Below, piece after piece: positions 24,301 to 36,060 of a DNA stretch of 64,000 nucleotides. Every line of letters begins with the position of its first letter. Position 1 is the first letter of the stretch. The position numbers and the translations under genes are program-made. The notes beneath the pieces are model-generated. The model was not told the DNA's origin, ran no database searches, and was given only the letters and a program-made list of their open reading frames with translations. The stretch comes from Yamagishiella unicocca (lineage: Eukaryota > Chlorophyta > Chlorophyceae > Chlamydomonadales > Volvocaceae), in assembly GCA_003116995.1 (NCBI GenBank), contig BDSL01000012.1, forward strand, positions 558,001 through 622,000, in the 5' to 3' direction.

Positions 24301-25469
24301 CGACGTGCCTTCAAGCGTTGTGCGGTGTACGTCATGAGGGGGTTCTTGCACTCGGCGTCGTTACCCGCGAGGACAACCGTTGCAGACGCAATCCACCCAT
24401 AACTCACCGTAGTGGCCATAGCCTGGCGGTTCCGGCGCCATGGGTGAGGGCGGTGGAGGTGCCGTCGGCTGACCAATTTCTGTAGATTCAAAGGGGTCAA
24501 TGAGGAAAGCGGGCGCGGCCAGGTGGTGAATGCACGCAGGAAGGTTTCGGAGAGGCCAAGGATCACAGTGGAGCCCCACGTAGTCGTGCACAACGATGTC
24601 GTATGGTAAGGGCCGAACGAAGCTGTCAATGGTGCGCTGTTCGGAATTTGATGGCGCCGGAAAAGCGAGCACCTGAGCGTGGGCACTGAGACTAAGACTA
24701 AAGGCTTCAGCGGGTGCACCCCTCCGCAGATTGCAGCGTCAGCCCAGACTTGGGTACCACCGCACTTCGAAGATCAAACGGTGCCCTGCACCGTTTGATC
24801 CAACGGTGCCCTGCACCGTTTGATCCAGCCCAACACAGTAGTTGCCGAAGGGCTGTGCAAGGATCAAACGCCTCCCACTTCACCCACACGTAGCCTAAAG
24901 GCACGGCGACAGCCCTGTCGTCGATCCCGCGCGGGCGACAACCCTTTAATGCAATACGGAAACCCTATATTGTCATGGGGAGCGCAGTAGTCTGCGGCGA
25001 TGCGAGCGGAGGTACCGGTGACACATGTGAAATCATATATTCCTCTGTATTGTGCCACATACAGCGCTCGCTGTCACCTAAATTCGCAAGGATATGAAGC
25101 CCTAGCATAGGTTTAGAACCAACCGGGCGTAGGCCAAGCTCCGCAGCCTATATTTGGCCCATATCCTCCCCCAGCTGCAACCGCTGCTGGCGTCCCGCGT
25201 GCATATCTGTACACATCGTGCTTCTCTGCAAATACTCACTGGAAAAGGGACGAATCATAGCGTGAGGTGCAGCATGACGACCATCTTCAACGAAAAAACA
25301 GGCCCCTTGCTGTCTACATAGCAAGTAGCGATGCTTACCCCTGCAGGAATCGCGGATACTCGTCCGACGTTTGGACGCCCATGCCGGTTGTGAACATTAG
25401 CTCCTGAGTCCTGGCATGCACACAGAACGAAACCACCAGAACCGCCAGCATCATTCCGGTCGCTGTCAT
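18340..25469 (-). CDS. Secreted SRCR, proline-rich stalk protein (paralogue B)
   Basis: The start at 25469 opens MTATGMMLAVLVVSFCVHA, a signal peptide, ending at a GTAAGC donor near 25342. Downstream minus-strand exons (about 24360-25060) encode a Cys-containing region of unknown fold. A series of short proline-rich exons follows at about 23640-24250, 23040, 22705-22790, 22310-22490, 21440-21530, 20560-20670 and 20200-20275. Most of the later ones end in a Pro-Gly codon split by a GTGAG/GTAAG donor. An exon ending at 19244 (GANRLPPTDLAIETI, MGFPK) matches the equivalent exon of the paralogue. The last exon, 18340-19080, holds two SRCR domains (WSYLCGDPWAGW, ACRQAGYAAGG; WGAVCLDDGF, ACRSLGYTGGG) and ends VACKLP. 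Extracellular binding or matrix function is inferred. The number of stalk exons actually spliced, and whether the 21-bp array is intronic, cannot be decided by eye. Splitting into two genes is possible but less likely. Confidence 0.62.
19787..20110. repeat. 21-bp tandem repeat, about 15 copies
   Basis: The unit ggttcagccctcacacggtg plus c is almost perfectly repeated; the last two or three copies carry single changes (gattcag, cacgcgg). It lies between stalk and SRCR exons of paralogue B, probably in an intron. Confidence 0.95.
20110..22560. repeat. About 880-bp direct repeats carrying a proline-rich exon
   Basis: The sequence starting taacattcgcgtt at 20443 recurs at 21323 and 22199 (periods 880 and 876). 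The two full copies, 20443-21322 and 21323-22198, are nearly identical. A partial third copy runs to about 22560 and a diverged one precedes them at about 20110-20442. Each copy contains one minus-strand exon with the same acceptor (cccgtgcccacag or close) and donor (gccag/gtgagtaatgg), encoding APPTY followed by an SPPP-rich run. Confidence 0.9.
23638..23860. repeat. GC-rich low-complexity tract coding for polyproline on the minus strand
   Basis: Imperfect ggcggtggc/ggaggtccc repeats. On the minus strand they read SPPPPP and GPPPPGAPPP, typical of hydroxyproline-rich wall glycoproteins. It is part of the paralogue B stalk. Confidence 0.85.
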
Positions 25470-26288
25470 CTTCTGAGAGAAAAAGCCTAAAGGCGCGTAT
25501 CGCGCACACTCCGGGCGCTCCCGCGAAGCCCTTCGAGTCGGCTTCATGCCGTGTACCAAGCCGCTTGTTCCCCTACGACTTTGTGCTTGTTTTAGACAGT
25601 ACAGCAGCCTTGTAAAACGCAATGGATTGAGCTTCGTTGTCAGCGGGTTGGATGTCTGAAAAGCTGTATTGTGTTTTTGCACAAAAAAGAGACACTGTAT
25701 CAACGCTAGCTTGTGCAACAGCTTGGTAAACAATGCACAACAGTTTGTATGTGTGAAACTGTTTTACGCGCATGTGCAATTCGTGCGGCCTTCCTTACCC
25801 CTGCCTTGTCCTTCGTCATTGGTTACGTGAAGCAGCAGCCCAGCAGGTTACTTACCCAGGCTACTACTTCATCGATGCCGAAAATAGTTTCGTGTGTATA
25901 CACTAATCAAGCCTGAAGCCAGGCCAACGAAAGTCCGCGAGCTTTACTACTCCCTGTTCCCCTTTAAGACATGCAACGCAACATACAGAAATCTTACAAG
26001 GCGCCTTACTCCCCCATCCTAGCACGTGTGCCTAATTTTTGAGGATTGAAAATTCGTAACTCGACGTGGGGTGTGCGCACGCTTGGCCCTCAGCGCCCGA
26101 ATGCGAGACTGCTGCGTATGCCATGCCGGCGCGGTGCGAAAGGGTTGAGATGACGAGCCTTAAGGAATATGAACACAAAGCGAATTTTGTCCCTACACAG
26201 GACTTCTCCAGATGCACACCCTCCCCCGGGTTTTCCAGTGTCTCCTCTCGTGCCTCTCGTCTCGCCGAGATACCAGTCGTCTGCAACA
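25470..26288. other. Intergenic: promoter of SRCR paralogue B and 3' UTR of CFAP206
   Basis: A minus-strand TGTAA (plus strand ttaca, 25994-25998) lies about 290 nt past the CFAP206 stop and may be its poly(A) signal. No exon was recognised. Confidence 0.55.
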
Positions 26289-29200
26289 TCAATTCGTTGC
26301 ACTCCATCTGTCCTTTGCTGACATGCCATGGCGCAGCCTGATGTAGACAAACAGCCTCATTACGTGTGCTCGACAGGGAGGGACAGGGCTGGACGGGGCT
26401 CGACGATACATGCAGCGCATGCAGCAAGATTGCGGAGAGTCCGTCCGGCTCGGAAAACCTCCGGCTCGGAAAACCTCCTCAATGGTTGTCAGGTGTACGA
26501 GATCGTCATACAGCAGCACGCGTGGAAACGGGTCGTGCCCAACAGCCCGTGACACACGCTCCATCCAATCATCATGTCGCAGTTTAGTGACCACTCCCCC
26601 TGATGCCCTGCCTCCAGGAGCAGCACGGAAATCAATGCAACACGCCGCACCCCTGTCGCCGGAAGGTGCACTGCTTGACAGTGTTCTCACTCGACGCAGG
26701 CCGCACATCACCGCACATCATCCCCACCCTTATCATACATCACAGCTGCTAACCTACATACATACTCGGCCGAGTGCTGGAGGCTCAAAACCGACACGTG
26801 TCACTGCAACTACCCACCTTCCGGAAAGAACCGTCTTCGGAAGACCACTCTATAGCCATGTTACAGGGAGCCAGTACCGGCGGCTACCATCCCACCGCGC
26901 ACCACATGCACCTCCCTCCCCAGCCCAACATCCAACGGGATGGAATGCCATAGAGGCTCCAGCTAGACCAGCGGCACAGCCTGGCGGCCTCCAGCACCAC
27001 CTGTATGTTGGCTGGCCGTTTAAGCCATGGGAGCGCCTGCTGTCCCATGCACCTGGGAGGCCGCGGCATCGCGATCGCTGCGGGTCCGTGCGGTACTGAC
27101 GCGGCCGCCGTGTCTTGCATTCCAGCTAGTGCTGGTGCGGCTGCCCCATGTCCAGGTCCAGCCGAACGACGTTCATTTTTACGTTCGGGGCTCCCCGCAA
27201 GCCCCCCACGTACTGCAGCTTGCGTGGCATGGTCTGCCCCTTGGCCGCCTTGGTTTGCACTGTGGCCTCGCGCGGCTTCCAGACCTGCGGGGTGGAGGGT
27301 TTCGGGTGCTCTGCGTGATCCCTAAGTAGGATGAAAGGCGCCAGTGCGGAATCGGAAATCGCGCAGGCCCAAGCAGAAGATTTGGCTCGTGTCCGCACAT
27401 GAGAATCATACGGCAGCGCCATTGCAGGAAGTAGGATACAGAGCTGCTGTTTCAAGGGAACAACACAACACAGCGTTTCCCCCAGCGAAAACCATGGGCG
27501 CGGCGGCGCGGCAGGGGCGCACCTGCGTCTCGTTCTCGCGCTTGAAGTGGCTCTCCGCCGTCTGCGTGCTGTGCGTCGCCTTGCCGCGCAGGTTCGCCAA
27601 CGCCAGCGCGCGCCGCCGCAGCGCCCACACGTTCCACTCGTAGTTCTTGTCGATGTTGCTCTCCGTGAAGTGCACTGGGGTCTGGCAGCCGAAGTCCACC
27701 TTGAGGGTGCCTGACATGGCCTGCGGGGCAAGGGCAGGGCAGGAGGTGCGCGCAGGGGCCAAGGGTAAGCGTCCGTCGCGTCTCGGCGTACGTCCACCCG
27801 TAGACAAGTACAAATGCGTAACTGGAAAATGCCCAGCCCCGGCCCCCAAAAGGTGGATGAATATTCGTCCCTAAGTGTCGTACAACCAGCAAACATGCAG
27901 CAACATCCCAGGCATCTCGCCGCATACGGTGTGCTGCACTGACCAACCTTTCCAGGCTCAGATCGATGCGCACTGCTGCTGAAAGAGATATGGCGTCACT
28001 GTCTGCAAACAGAGTACACGCCCCGGCGCCTGCACCCGACCCCTTCTCCCTCATTCACAGGGACCCTCTGCTACCTGCAGCACCGCGTGCACATCGGCGG
28101 AGGAGCGCGGCGGTGGTAGACCCAGGGGTCGCGCAAGCAGCGGCTCCTTCTTGACCGCGGTCTCCACGGCCCCCAAGCAGCCTGCCGGGTCGGCGAGGAA
28201 TGCCTGCATGTCGGCGTTCGTAGCGAAGCCGTACACCTTGTCCTGCGCATGTCAAGGGATTTCGAGGAGAGGGCCGTTCATAACATGCTGTGGCTTGGGA
28301 AGGCGACGCAACAGCATTTGCTCGCAACCAAATGAGACTCAACTCCCTCATATGCCGTCCAGGTAACCTGTGTCATGCCTGAAAATATGGTAGTCACAAC
28401 TCGTAAACCTTGGAGATTGAACCGCAGGGCGCACCTGGTACGCCAGGTAGCCCAGCCGGGGGTTTGCGCGACGCAGCAACGGGTAGCGACCCGTGGGTCG
28501 CCGCGCCAGCGTGCCTCCACAGAAACCCGCGAGCGCCAGCCCTGGCTGCAGCTGCGTGTGCGAGGTTGGGCGGATGTACTCCAGACCACCGCCCGTGGTA
28601 TCGCCGCCCTGCAACGCGTCAAGCCCTGCCAGCGTGGTTTCGGAGAGTTGCTCCGCCAGGGCGTCCGCGGCGGCGGAGGCCGAGGCCGCCTGGCTGCTGG
28701 TGCCCGTGCCGGTGCTGGTGCCTGATGCAGTAGTGGGACGGCAGTGAGAAAGATGAGGGGTAATGTGGCATGGGGTGCGTGGGGAGGCAGTGTGGATACG
28801 GCAGAGAGGGCGACGTGGAACATGGATAGCAGACAGAAGGTGCAGAAAGCGGTCGCAGGCGGATGTTGGGAAAGGCAAGACTCCTGGTGGCGCAGTAGCA
28901 CAGGCAAGAATGGTGCTGCTAGGCATGTGGAGAGGGAGCCGTATGGCAGAAGCATAATAACAAGGACCGGAAGTGACGCGGAGCCTACCTGCCGCGCGCC
29001 TGCCAGACTGTGGCACTGCCAGCACGCTGCCTGGCGGCAGCGCTGATAGCTCAGACAACTCGTCGTACAGTCGCTGTCGTACCACTAGCATGCGCAGTTC
29101 TTGGTGGAGGCCCGTGTGGAGGGCGCCCAGCCTGGGGGGAGCGCGGCGGGGCGTTGGTACGTCTCCCACGCTTGCACCCAAACCACAGCTGTTATCGTTC

Positions 29201-31879
29201 ACTTGATAACTCCACAGGACTGGACCCTCGCAAGCCCATTGCGCATATACCTGCCCTTTCCCAATCAACACCTTCCGCGTATCCCTCCCGACAAGAGAAC
29301 ACACTTACGGCTTTCTTTCGTACACGGGTTTTCCTTGCAACCCACCTGTCGAACAACGGGTACACCATGTCCTTCCCCACTGCCGCTGAGCCGCCCACTG
29401 TATCGTGGACCTGCACAGGTACACACGTTGTGTCAAATGGATTCCAGCAACCGTCAAGGCAAGTAGGCATCCGATGGTAAAGCCATGGCACGGTGGGGGG
29501 ACTGTCATGACAAGGTGAGGGGACTGCCCGCCCATAGCAACATTGTCACCCCGCGCTGCGCACACGGGACATTTCCTTTCCGTGCCTCACCTGCAGGACG
29601 GTGGTCTCCAGCTCCACGTCCAGCTGCTGGGCGGCTTCGAGGCCCTCCTGCAGGTCCGCCTGCACGGTGGAGAGGGCGTACAACAGCCGTACAGATCATC
29701 ACTTTACTAGCAAACGTGGCACAGTAGGGGTGCGCAATGCCTGCGCTTTCAAGTATACGTATTGGGTAAATGACCGACCATACATCCACCGCTCCCCACC
29801 CATCTCGGCGGATGCGCCACATACCCTAAATCCTCGCCTCCCATCTCCCCCTCCGCTATCCCTTCACCCCAACTCACGTGCAGCGACTCGTATAGTTGCA
29901 GCGCCTGCCCGCGGTTGAGGACCTCCGCGTGCAGCAGCGCCCGCCGCAGCTCCTCCTCGCCGCTCGCGGGAGCCGCCTCGTTAGCCGTCGAGGCGGGCAG
30001 CTTCGCCACCATCGCATGGAGCTTGGCCAGCTGCTCGGCCACGTCGACACGACATCTGCGGAGCGCAGGCCAAACGGTCACGCAACCCGGTGTCACGATA
30101 CCAATCACAGTTCCCAATCCCAGAACCAATCCCAGGGCCAGTCAAGGACGCCAACAACTGCGCGGGCGCCTGGGCGCGCAGGTGCGGTAAGAGTATTGGG
30201 TCATATGATTGGAGGCAGGAAGGAGGGTTCCATGCACGGGAGGGTTTTGGAATCGTCACGACGCATTGCGGCCCATACCGCTGAAGATGCCAATACCCCG
30301 CCAATCCCGACGCGTCTGGAGCAACTCGGCGGGTGGTGTGCGGCGCGTGAGGGCTGCCGCAGCAAGCTATTGCTGCGTCCCGCGGTACTCCCCAAGCAGA
30401 TAGCCGTGGAGGACCAGCATCACGCGAGCTCGGAACGCGCACGACGAACACGAAGCCACAACCGATTCTCGGCGGCAGCATCACTGCCACCATCGCTGGT
30501 CTCACCTGTTAAGGTCACGCAGCAGCCGCTGCGCCTGCGGCAGGTACGAGGCCGCAGCAGCCGGCAGCGCCGAGCCGCCCTGCCCCAGGGACCGGTTGTA
30601 CAGGCAGATGCCGGTCGTGATCCGCGCCAGCTCTGCCAGCTGGGCTAGGCGCTCCTCCTCACTTAGGGTGAGGAACCGAGCCACCGCTGACACAGGAAAC
30701 ACTGACTCCAGGGCGGCACGGACCTACCGGGGCATGGGTTGGCCGCGAAGGGGACGACAGGTCAAACGGGCGACCGAGATGCTTGAGGGACGCCGTGGTT
30801 CGAGTGGTGAGGTGCGCTGTGTAGGGACTTCGTCAGGTGGTTGTTCTGTCATGCTGGCCCAATTCGGTTGGTCAAGGTGCGCCAACTCCGTTTTCAAGGT
30901 AACACGGCCCAGATGGGTCGTTGTCGCTGCCAGTCCAGACGCTGCAGTTATACCGGTAACCCTTTCGGGGGCACCGCACCAAGACACCTCACACCACGTG
31001 CTCACCTCAGCGTTTGCGACCGGGTCCTGCACAGCCAGCTCCATGCCCGCCTCCACACACACCGCCTCCAAAACGAGCTTGTAGAACTTGTCGTACGCCT
31101 CAGCGGAGTTCCCTTTCAGCGCGCGGGGCCCTGTGACGGCTGTGGGTAGATGAACGGGCGGCAAAGGCCGAGGATTTGGAGACACGATGCGGTACGCTTT
31201 TCGGGCGGGGTGAGGAGTCCGGGGGGCAGGAAGGCGACTATGCTCAGGGATCCTTAGTGCCCGCTCCCCGCTGTTCAACCCTCTTCATCGGCGACCGACC
31301 GTGCACTGGCGCACGCTGATACTCGTTTGAACTCACCTCGCTGCAGCATACCCGCCCGCTCTTCCTGCTCCCCTGTCTCCTTTTCGATAAGCTCCCGTTG
31401 CTGCTTGTACGCCGCCTCCATGAGAACCTGTGCCACGCACGGCACGATATGCATTGGTAGGTCTGGGAAGGGTGCTCGCGGGCCGAGACAGCCGAAGGTG
31501 GGCACCACATGGCGTACGCAACGCACCTGCATCACGGCTGTCTTCAGCCGGGGATCGTTCCCACGTGACAATATTGCAGCTACATGGTTGCCGATTGCGG
31601 CCACAGCTTCCGCTGGCACCTTGCTGTCCATACGCAGACCAGGCACCACGGTCTCGAGGCTACCGCACGCATCCTCCAGGCTGGCGACGTAAGCCGCGAC
31701 GAATGGGTCAATCTACATGGCAAGATCGAACAGCCAATGATCAGTATTAGTACAGCGTAGGCTGAGCCGCGACCTAAATGGGTCGCGGCATGCGACAATG
31801 GTCGTGCGCGCACCTTTTGGCCCCGTTCTCTACACAAGCGTGTCACCTCAGAAACAATTCGCTTTAGGTTGTCCTCCAT
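26289..31879 (-). CDS. CFAP206: Cilia- and flagella-associated protein 206 (FAP206), radial-spoke docking protein
   Basis: The family docks radial spoke RS2 (and the dynein c region) to the axonemal doublet microtubule. The start at 31879 gives MEDNLKRIVSEVTRLC, followed after an intron by IDPFVAAYVASLEDA (31530-31715). Later exons read EAAYKQQRELIEKETGEQEE (about 31340-31430), SAEAYDKFYKLVLEAVC (about 31020-31130), then the family's most diagnostic block RFLTLSEEERLAQLAELARI and TGICLYNRSLGQGG (about 30517-30720). Further exons cover ELRRALLHAEVLNRGQALQL (29880-30050), 29590-29675, 28990-29160, 28430-28720, KVYGFATNADMQAFLADPAG (28057-28245), VDFGCQTPVHFTESNIDKNY (27510-27720), REATVQTKAAKGQTMPRKLQ (27130-27300) and FPRVLLYDDLVHLTTIEEVF (26289-26600). 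The last exon continues in frame past that block through a 17-bp duplication to TGA at 26289, so the exact C terminus is uncertain. It is transcribed divergently from the UPF0193-family gene. Confidence 0.88.
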
Positions 31880-32738
31880 CGCGTCCGGGCTCAATCTTAT
31901 CGCCCCTTCGTTTGGTGACGCGAACTTTCAAGGTACCCTTCGTTACAACGATACCTTAGCACTAAAGCAGTATTTTAAAGCAAGTTGTAACACGGTAAAA
32001 ATAATAATGTGTCTAAATGAACGGATCGTCTGATAAATAATGTTCATTATACTTCCGTATTGCAGGTAAGGACGACGAGCCTTCCTGCTGCACCATAACC
32101 GTAGCCACCTCGCAAGCTAATTTCATAAATTACAAAAATAGTAGCGGACTCCCTAATATGCAGCATCGCTGGGGCTGGGTATTACACTCTCCGACTCTTT
32201 GAGGCACCAGGCTGCAGACAACGACAACAACCTGACCTCAATTTGCTGTAATAACATGGAGGATGAGAGAGACGCGCTTGCGGGATCATCATCTGCCGTT
32301 TTGGAAACGGCATGGAAGCAGTTCGGACGGTAAGTACCAGCATCGTCACCGCATATGTCGTTGCAGCTTGGGTTTTTTGACTGTTGTGGTATCCGTTGAT
32401 GCTGATTCCTCCTTGGATGTCGTGCGGGACGGTGGGGTCGGTACTTACCCGACGTACCCAGCTTGCGCCCCCGGCGTCGTGAGCCAGCCACTTCTGCTCT
32501 CGACGACCCGGGGCACAAACGGCTCTGCCCTTCAACCCTGGAGGGGTGTTGCAGCAGTGGTGTGCCGCCCCATAAAAATTGCCTCACCGCATGCTTCCTG
32601 CCATGCCAAACCGTTGGCGTAGATGTGTATCATGGCAAACCATCCCGTTCCTGGTTTTTGTGTAGGCGTTGTTCGGCTACGTCCGCACAGTTTGGGACTG
32701 ACCTTGTTAGCAATGGGTGTTACAAACTGCGCAACAGC
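31880..32738. promoter_or_regulatory. Shared divergent promoter region, CFAP206 / UPF0193-family gene
   Basis: About 860 bp separates the two predicted start codons. It is AT-richer than its surroundings (for example gtaaaaataataatgtgtctaa near 31990). No specific motif is claimed. Confidence 0.4.
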
Positions 32739-34895
32739 ATGGAACACGTTTCTCACACTAGCCACGACCTTTTCACACACGTTTGCGCATCCCGGTGCAG
32801 CGACAACCCGGCTGGCAAGGCACTGTTCAAGCTGTACAATAAGGATGCTGCGAAGCAAATAGGCAATTCATATCACACCAAGAACAAGCAAACGCATGAC
32901 AAAAAGTTAGCAACTGGATGGACACCGCCGCCGGTGGCAGGTGAGGACTAATGACGGTGCAAGAGCGAGGGGAAACGGAGCAGAGACTGCATCCCTGTTG
33001 GGCTGCATCTGGGTCAGAGGGGAGCAACCAAACCATGAACAACCGGCCAGTGAAGCAGCTACATTAGTGCAATCAACGTCGGCAGGGCTGGTGCCAGACG
33101 GAGAGAGGGCGGACGAGAGGCGGGGCTGCTTGAACGAACTGGTCTGCCCAAGCGCCTACCGGTATGCTGTTGGGCTTACGCATGTGGCGAGGTGCCAGGT
33201 GCCGGATCCCAGCTCAGCTGCCGTTCTCAAGATGCCTTCGCCTCCTCCTAGCGCCGAACCCAACCTCGCCCGTGTCTCGCTCGCCGTGCGCTCCTTCCTG
33301 CTTCAGAACCTCCAAAACCCAAGCTGGAGAGGCCCCAGGTGTGCATCTGGGGGCCAGCGGGGCGGGGCGAGGTCAATTGTCCACCGGAGGGATACTTGTG
33401 GCGGTGCACATGTGGCGTTGCAGAGATCCTTGCGTAGCTGCCCACGGCTGGTGGGCGTCAACTTGCAGCTCTGGTGCCGCAAGGCGTCTCTAACTAGTGG
33501 GGGTACCGCACGTGAGACGCACAGGTGGACGTACCCAAGTTCCCCAAGCGGATGGACTACGATTCGGCACGCATCAATTACATCCCGCGGCGGCGCCCCT
33601 TCGAGGCCATTCGCCAGGAGATTGATGCAGAATATGAGAGGATGCGGTCCGTTCCGCAGCCGCCACCGAACCGTGAGTGCTCAACCAATTGGATGGGCGA
33701 TGCTTGGCCGCGTGCACTGTCGCAGCACCGAAGTTGGGTTGCGATTAACGGCACGGGCTCTCTGCGCCCTCGACGCCGCCGGCACCTTCTTCGCCCACCA
33801 TGGAATAGGATGTAGGCATTGTCTTTGGCAAACACCGTGCTTCCGTGCGCTCCTTCAGGCGCGATTCTGGATGATAAGGAGAAGGGCCGGCTGGCTGAGC
33901 TGATGCGCTTCCGTGGCAAGGTGCCCACTGTAACACCGGAACAATTGGCCGTGCAAGTGAAAGCAGGTGCGGCGGCGCGTTGGCAGTGCTTGATGTATGC
34001 GGACTGGGGTGGGTCAGGGTACTGGTTACTTTTGAAAGCATGCGGGGAGCAGTGCGCACAGGGGCTGTGTTATTACAGGGTCTCGCAGGTGCTGAGGACG
34101 GGCTAGCTCGATGTGGATTTGCGCAGGCGTTAAGGTTGCTCGAATGGACACACTCGTGAAGGGCGGAAGGGAGTGGTTCACTGGTCCCTGGTTTCCAACG
34201 TGGGAGGGCGTTGGGAGGGAACCGCTCGGGAGGCGATCAGCATGCCCTTGTTTCGCAATCGCGCAACAGCCCCATAATCATAGCCTGTGCGCAAACCTTG
34301 GACCGACGCAGCACCTCGGACGTCGGAGAAGGAGCAGCTGGAGGGGATGTTTGAGGCTATCGTCAAAGAAATCGAGGAGCGGCGCCAGTTCCTGCGGGAC
34401 TTGGAGGGAATGGGCCGGCTGCGGCTCGAGACCGTCAACATGGTACGGATCTAGAGGGGGACGGGGTGTGGAAGGGGAAACCCGTGTGGAGGATATAGGA
34501 GGAAAACCCGTGGGTTGGCCCTGACTAGGGACCCGTGTGGAGGGGGGCCTGGGTGGGATTGCAAGCTGACTTCTTGGTTGCATACTTCGCTTACGGTGGT
34601 TGTGTTGCGCCTAGGCCTAGCGAAAGGGATCTCGCCGTCAACGTCCAAGCTGTGTTCGTGGGTATACGTTGTGCGTAAAGTTGGTATTTGTACCAAGGGC
34701 AAAATGACGTATTGAAGCTGAAGGAACACGCGCGCGTCTGCCGCTCGGCCGGTCCGAGCCGCGACATCTACCTCCAGGCGGGCACCTTTCATTAACCAGG
34801 TTCACAATGTCCCTCAGGTGCGCGCCGAGATTCAGCAGCGAGTAGTGGAGCTGCAGCGGGTGGACGTGCTTCTGCAGCAGTGCAAAGAGACGTAG
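32739..34895 (+). CDS. UPF0193 (EVG1 / C22orf23) family protein
   Basis: Six exons join in phase to 233 codons: 32739-32940, 33307-33338, 33525-33672, 33859-33966, 34312-34442 and 34818-34895 (TAG). Diagnostic text includes PPKPKLERPQ, VDVPKFPKRMDYDSARINYI, EAIRQEIDAEYERM, DDKEKGRLAELMRFRGK, the coiled-coil-forming EKEQLEGMFEAIVKEIEERR and QFLRDLEGMG, and a final VRAEIQQRVVELQRVDVLL. About 232 residues, close to the roughly 217 of the human homologue. The family is small, largely helical and conserved mainly in ciliated organisms; its molecular role is not established as far as I know. The first exon is chosen because its donor (ggtggcag/gtgagg) has the required phase; its ATG is tentative, and an additional upstream exon is possible. 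All later junctions are firm. Confidence 0.82.
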
Positions 34896-36060
34896 GGGAA
34901 TATATAAGGGTGTGTACCGCAAGATAACCGCGGGCTGCCTGATAGCCGCGTCGCCAGTCCCTGGAGTAGGGTTCGGTGTTACGGACGCGGAGGGGACGAG
35001 TGCCTTGCTGTCACGCGTCTTGCGTTGCCTGAAAGCATTCCCAACAGTTTAAGGCTGCCGTGGCCTGGCCGGGCTGGCCGGTGATAGGAGGAAAGGAAAG
35101 GGCGTGGGTTATAGGACGCAGCGATATAGGGTTATAGGACGCAGGTTATAGGTCTTGCGCATGACCGCACTCATTACCGGTATGTTGTATCGCAGCTGGC
35201 GTTTGTGCGCCGATGCTTGTGCAAGGTGGCGTCCGTCATATGGCTACAGACTTCGCAGCATAATCCAATGCGCTGCGCAAGGCACAGGTTCGCAGCTAAA
35301 CAGGGTAATGGCGAGAGCTGCAGCGAACGCAGTGCCTCCGTGTCGCTCGTCTGCCTGCCTTTGGGTCCGTGCAATGCTGGTTTCGTGCTGGCTGCTGGGC
35401 GTGCCTGCTGACTGCTGGGCGTGCCTGCTGGCTGCTGGGCGTGTCGAGTATCGTGCCTGTGGTGTCTGGTTTGAACCAGTTTGAACGCGCAACCGCACTC
35501 TAATATGGTTCCCTAAGTGGCCCTGACCATGCATCATGGTACGTAAGCTGCTGATATCTAACCCTTGAACACGGAGGCAAGATTTGATAGTGCACATTAA
35601 AATGCGACCGACGACCTGACGCAATTGCAGCTCCGAGGTGCATGTCCAATCCTTCCGGCGTGCTGCAGCACCAGTTTTTTGCCATTACAATATTCATTAC
35701 TGGCCTGACTGCGCAACTGACTACGAGGCACATCGCTTTTCAACTGTTAAAGCGCAACGCAGTGAAAAATTGTCCAGCGAATGAGGCTCGTCATTCTCAC
35801 AACCAATCCTCGCGCATGTGTATGTGTAACTACGTACGATCTTGACAACAAATTGAATCAGCATTGTACATGTACGGCACATGACATTTGCTGCCAGGTC
35901 CTCACGCTAGCTGTCACACAAACTATGTAGTTTTGGCAGTTACTTTTAATACCTGAGCAAGACGGCCTGGGGTTGCGTCCCTCGCTAAAGGCACCCTGTG
36001 TTCGACTCATTGAACCATACATCTTTTCGCGGCTACTGGCCGCGCTTCGCATAATTGGAA
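34896..36060. other. Intergenic: 3' UTR of the UPF0193-family gene and LCB2 promoter
   Basis: No exon recognised. A short direct repetition (gactgctgggcgtgcctgctg) occurs at about 35395-35445. Confidence 0.6.
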
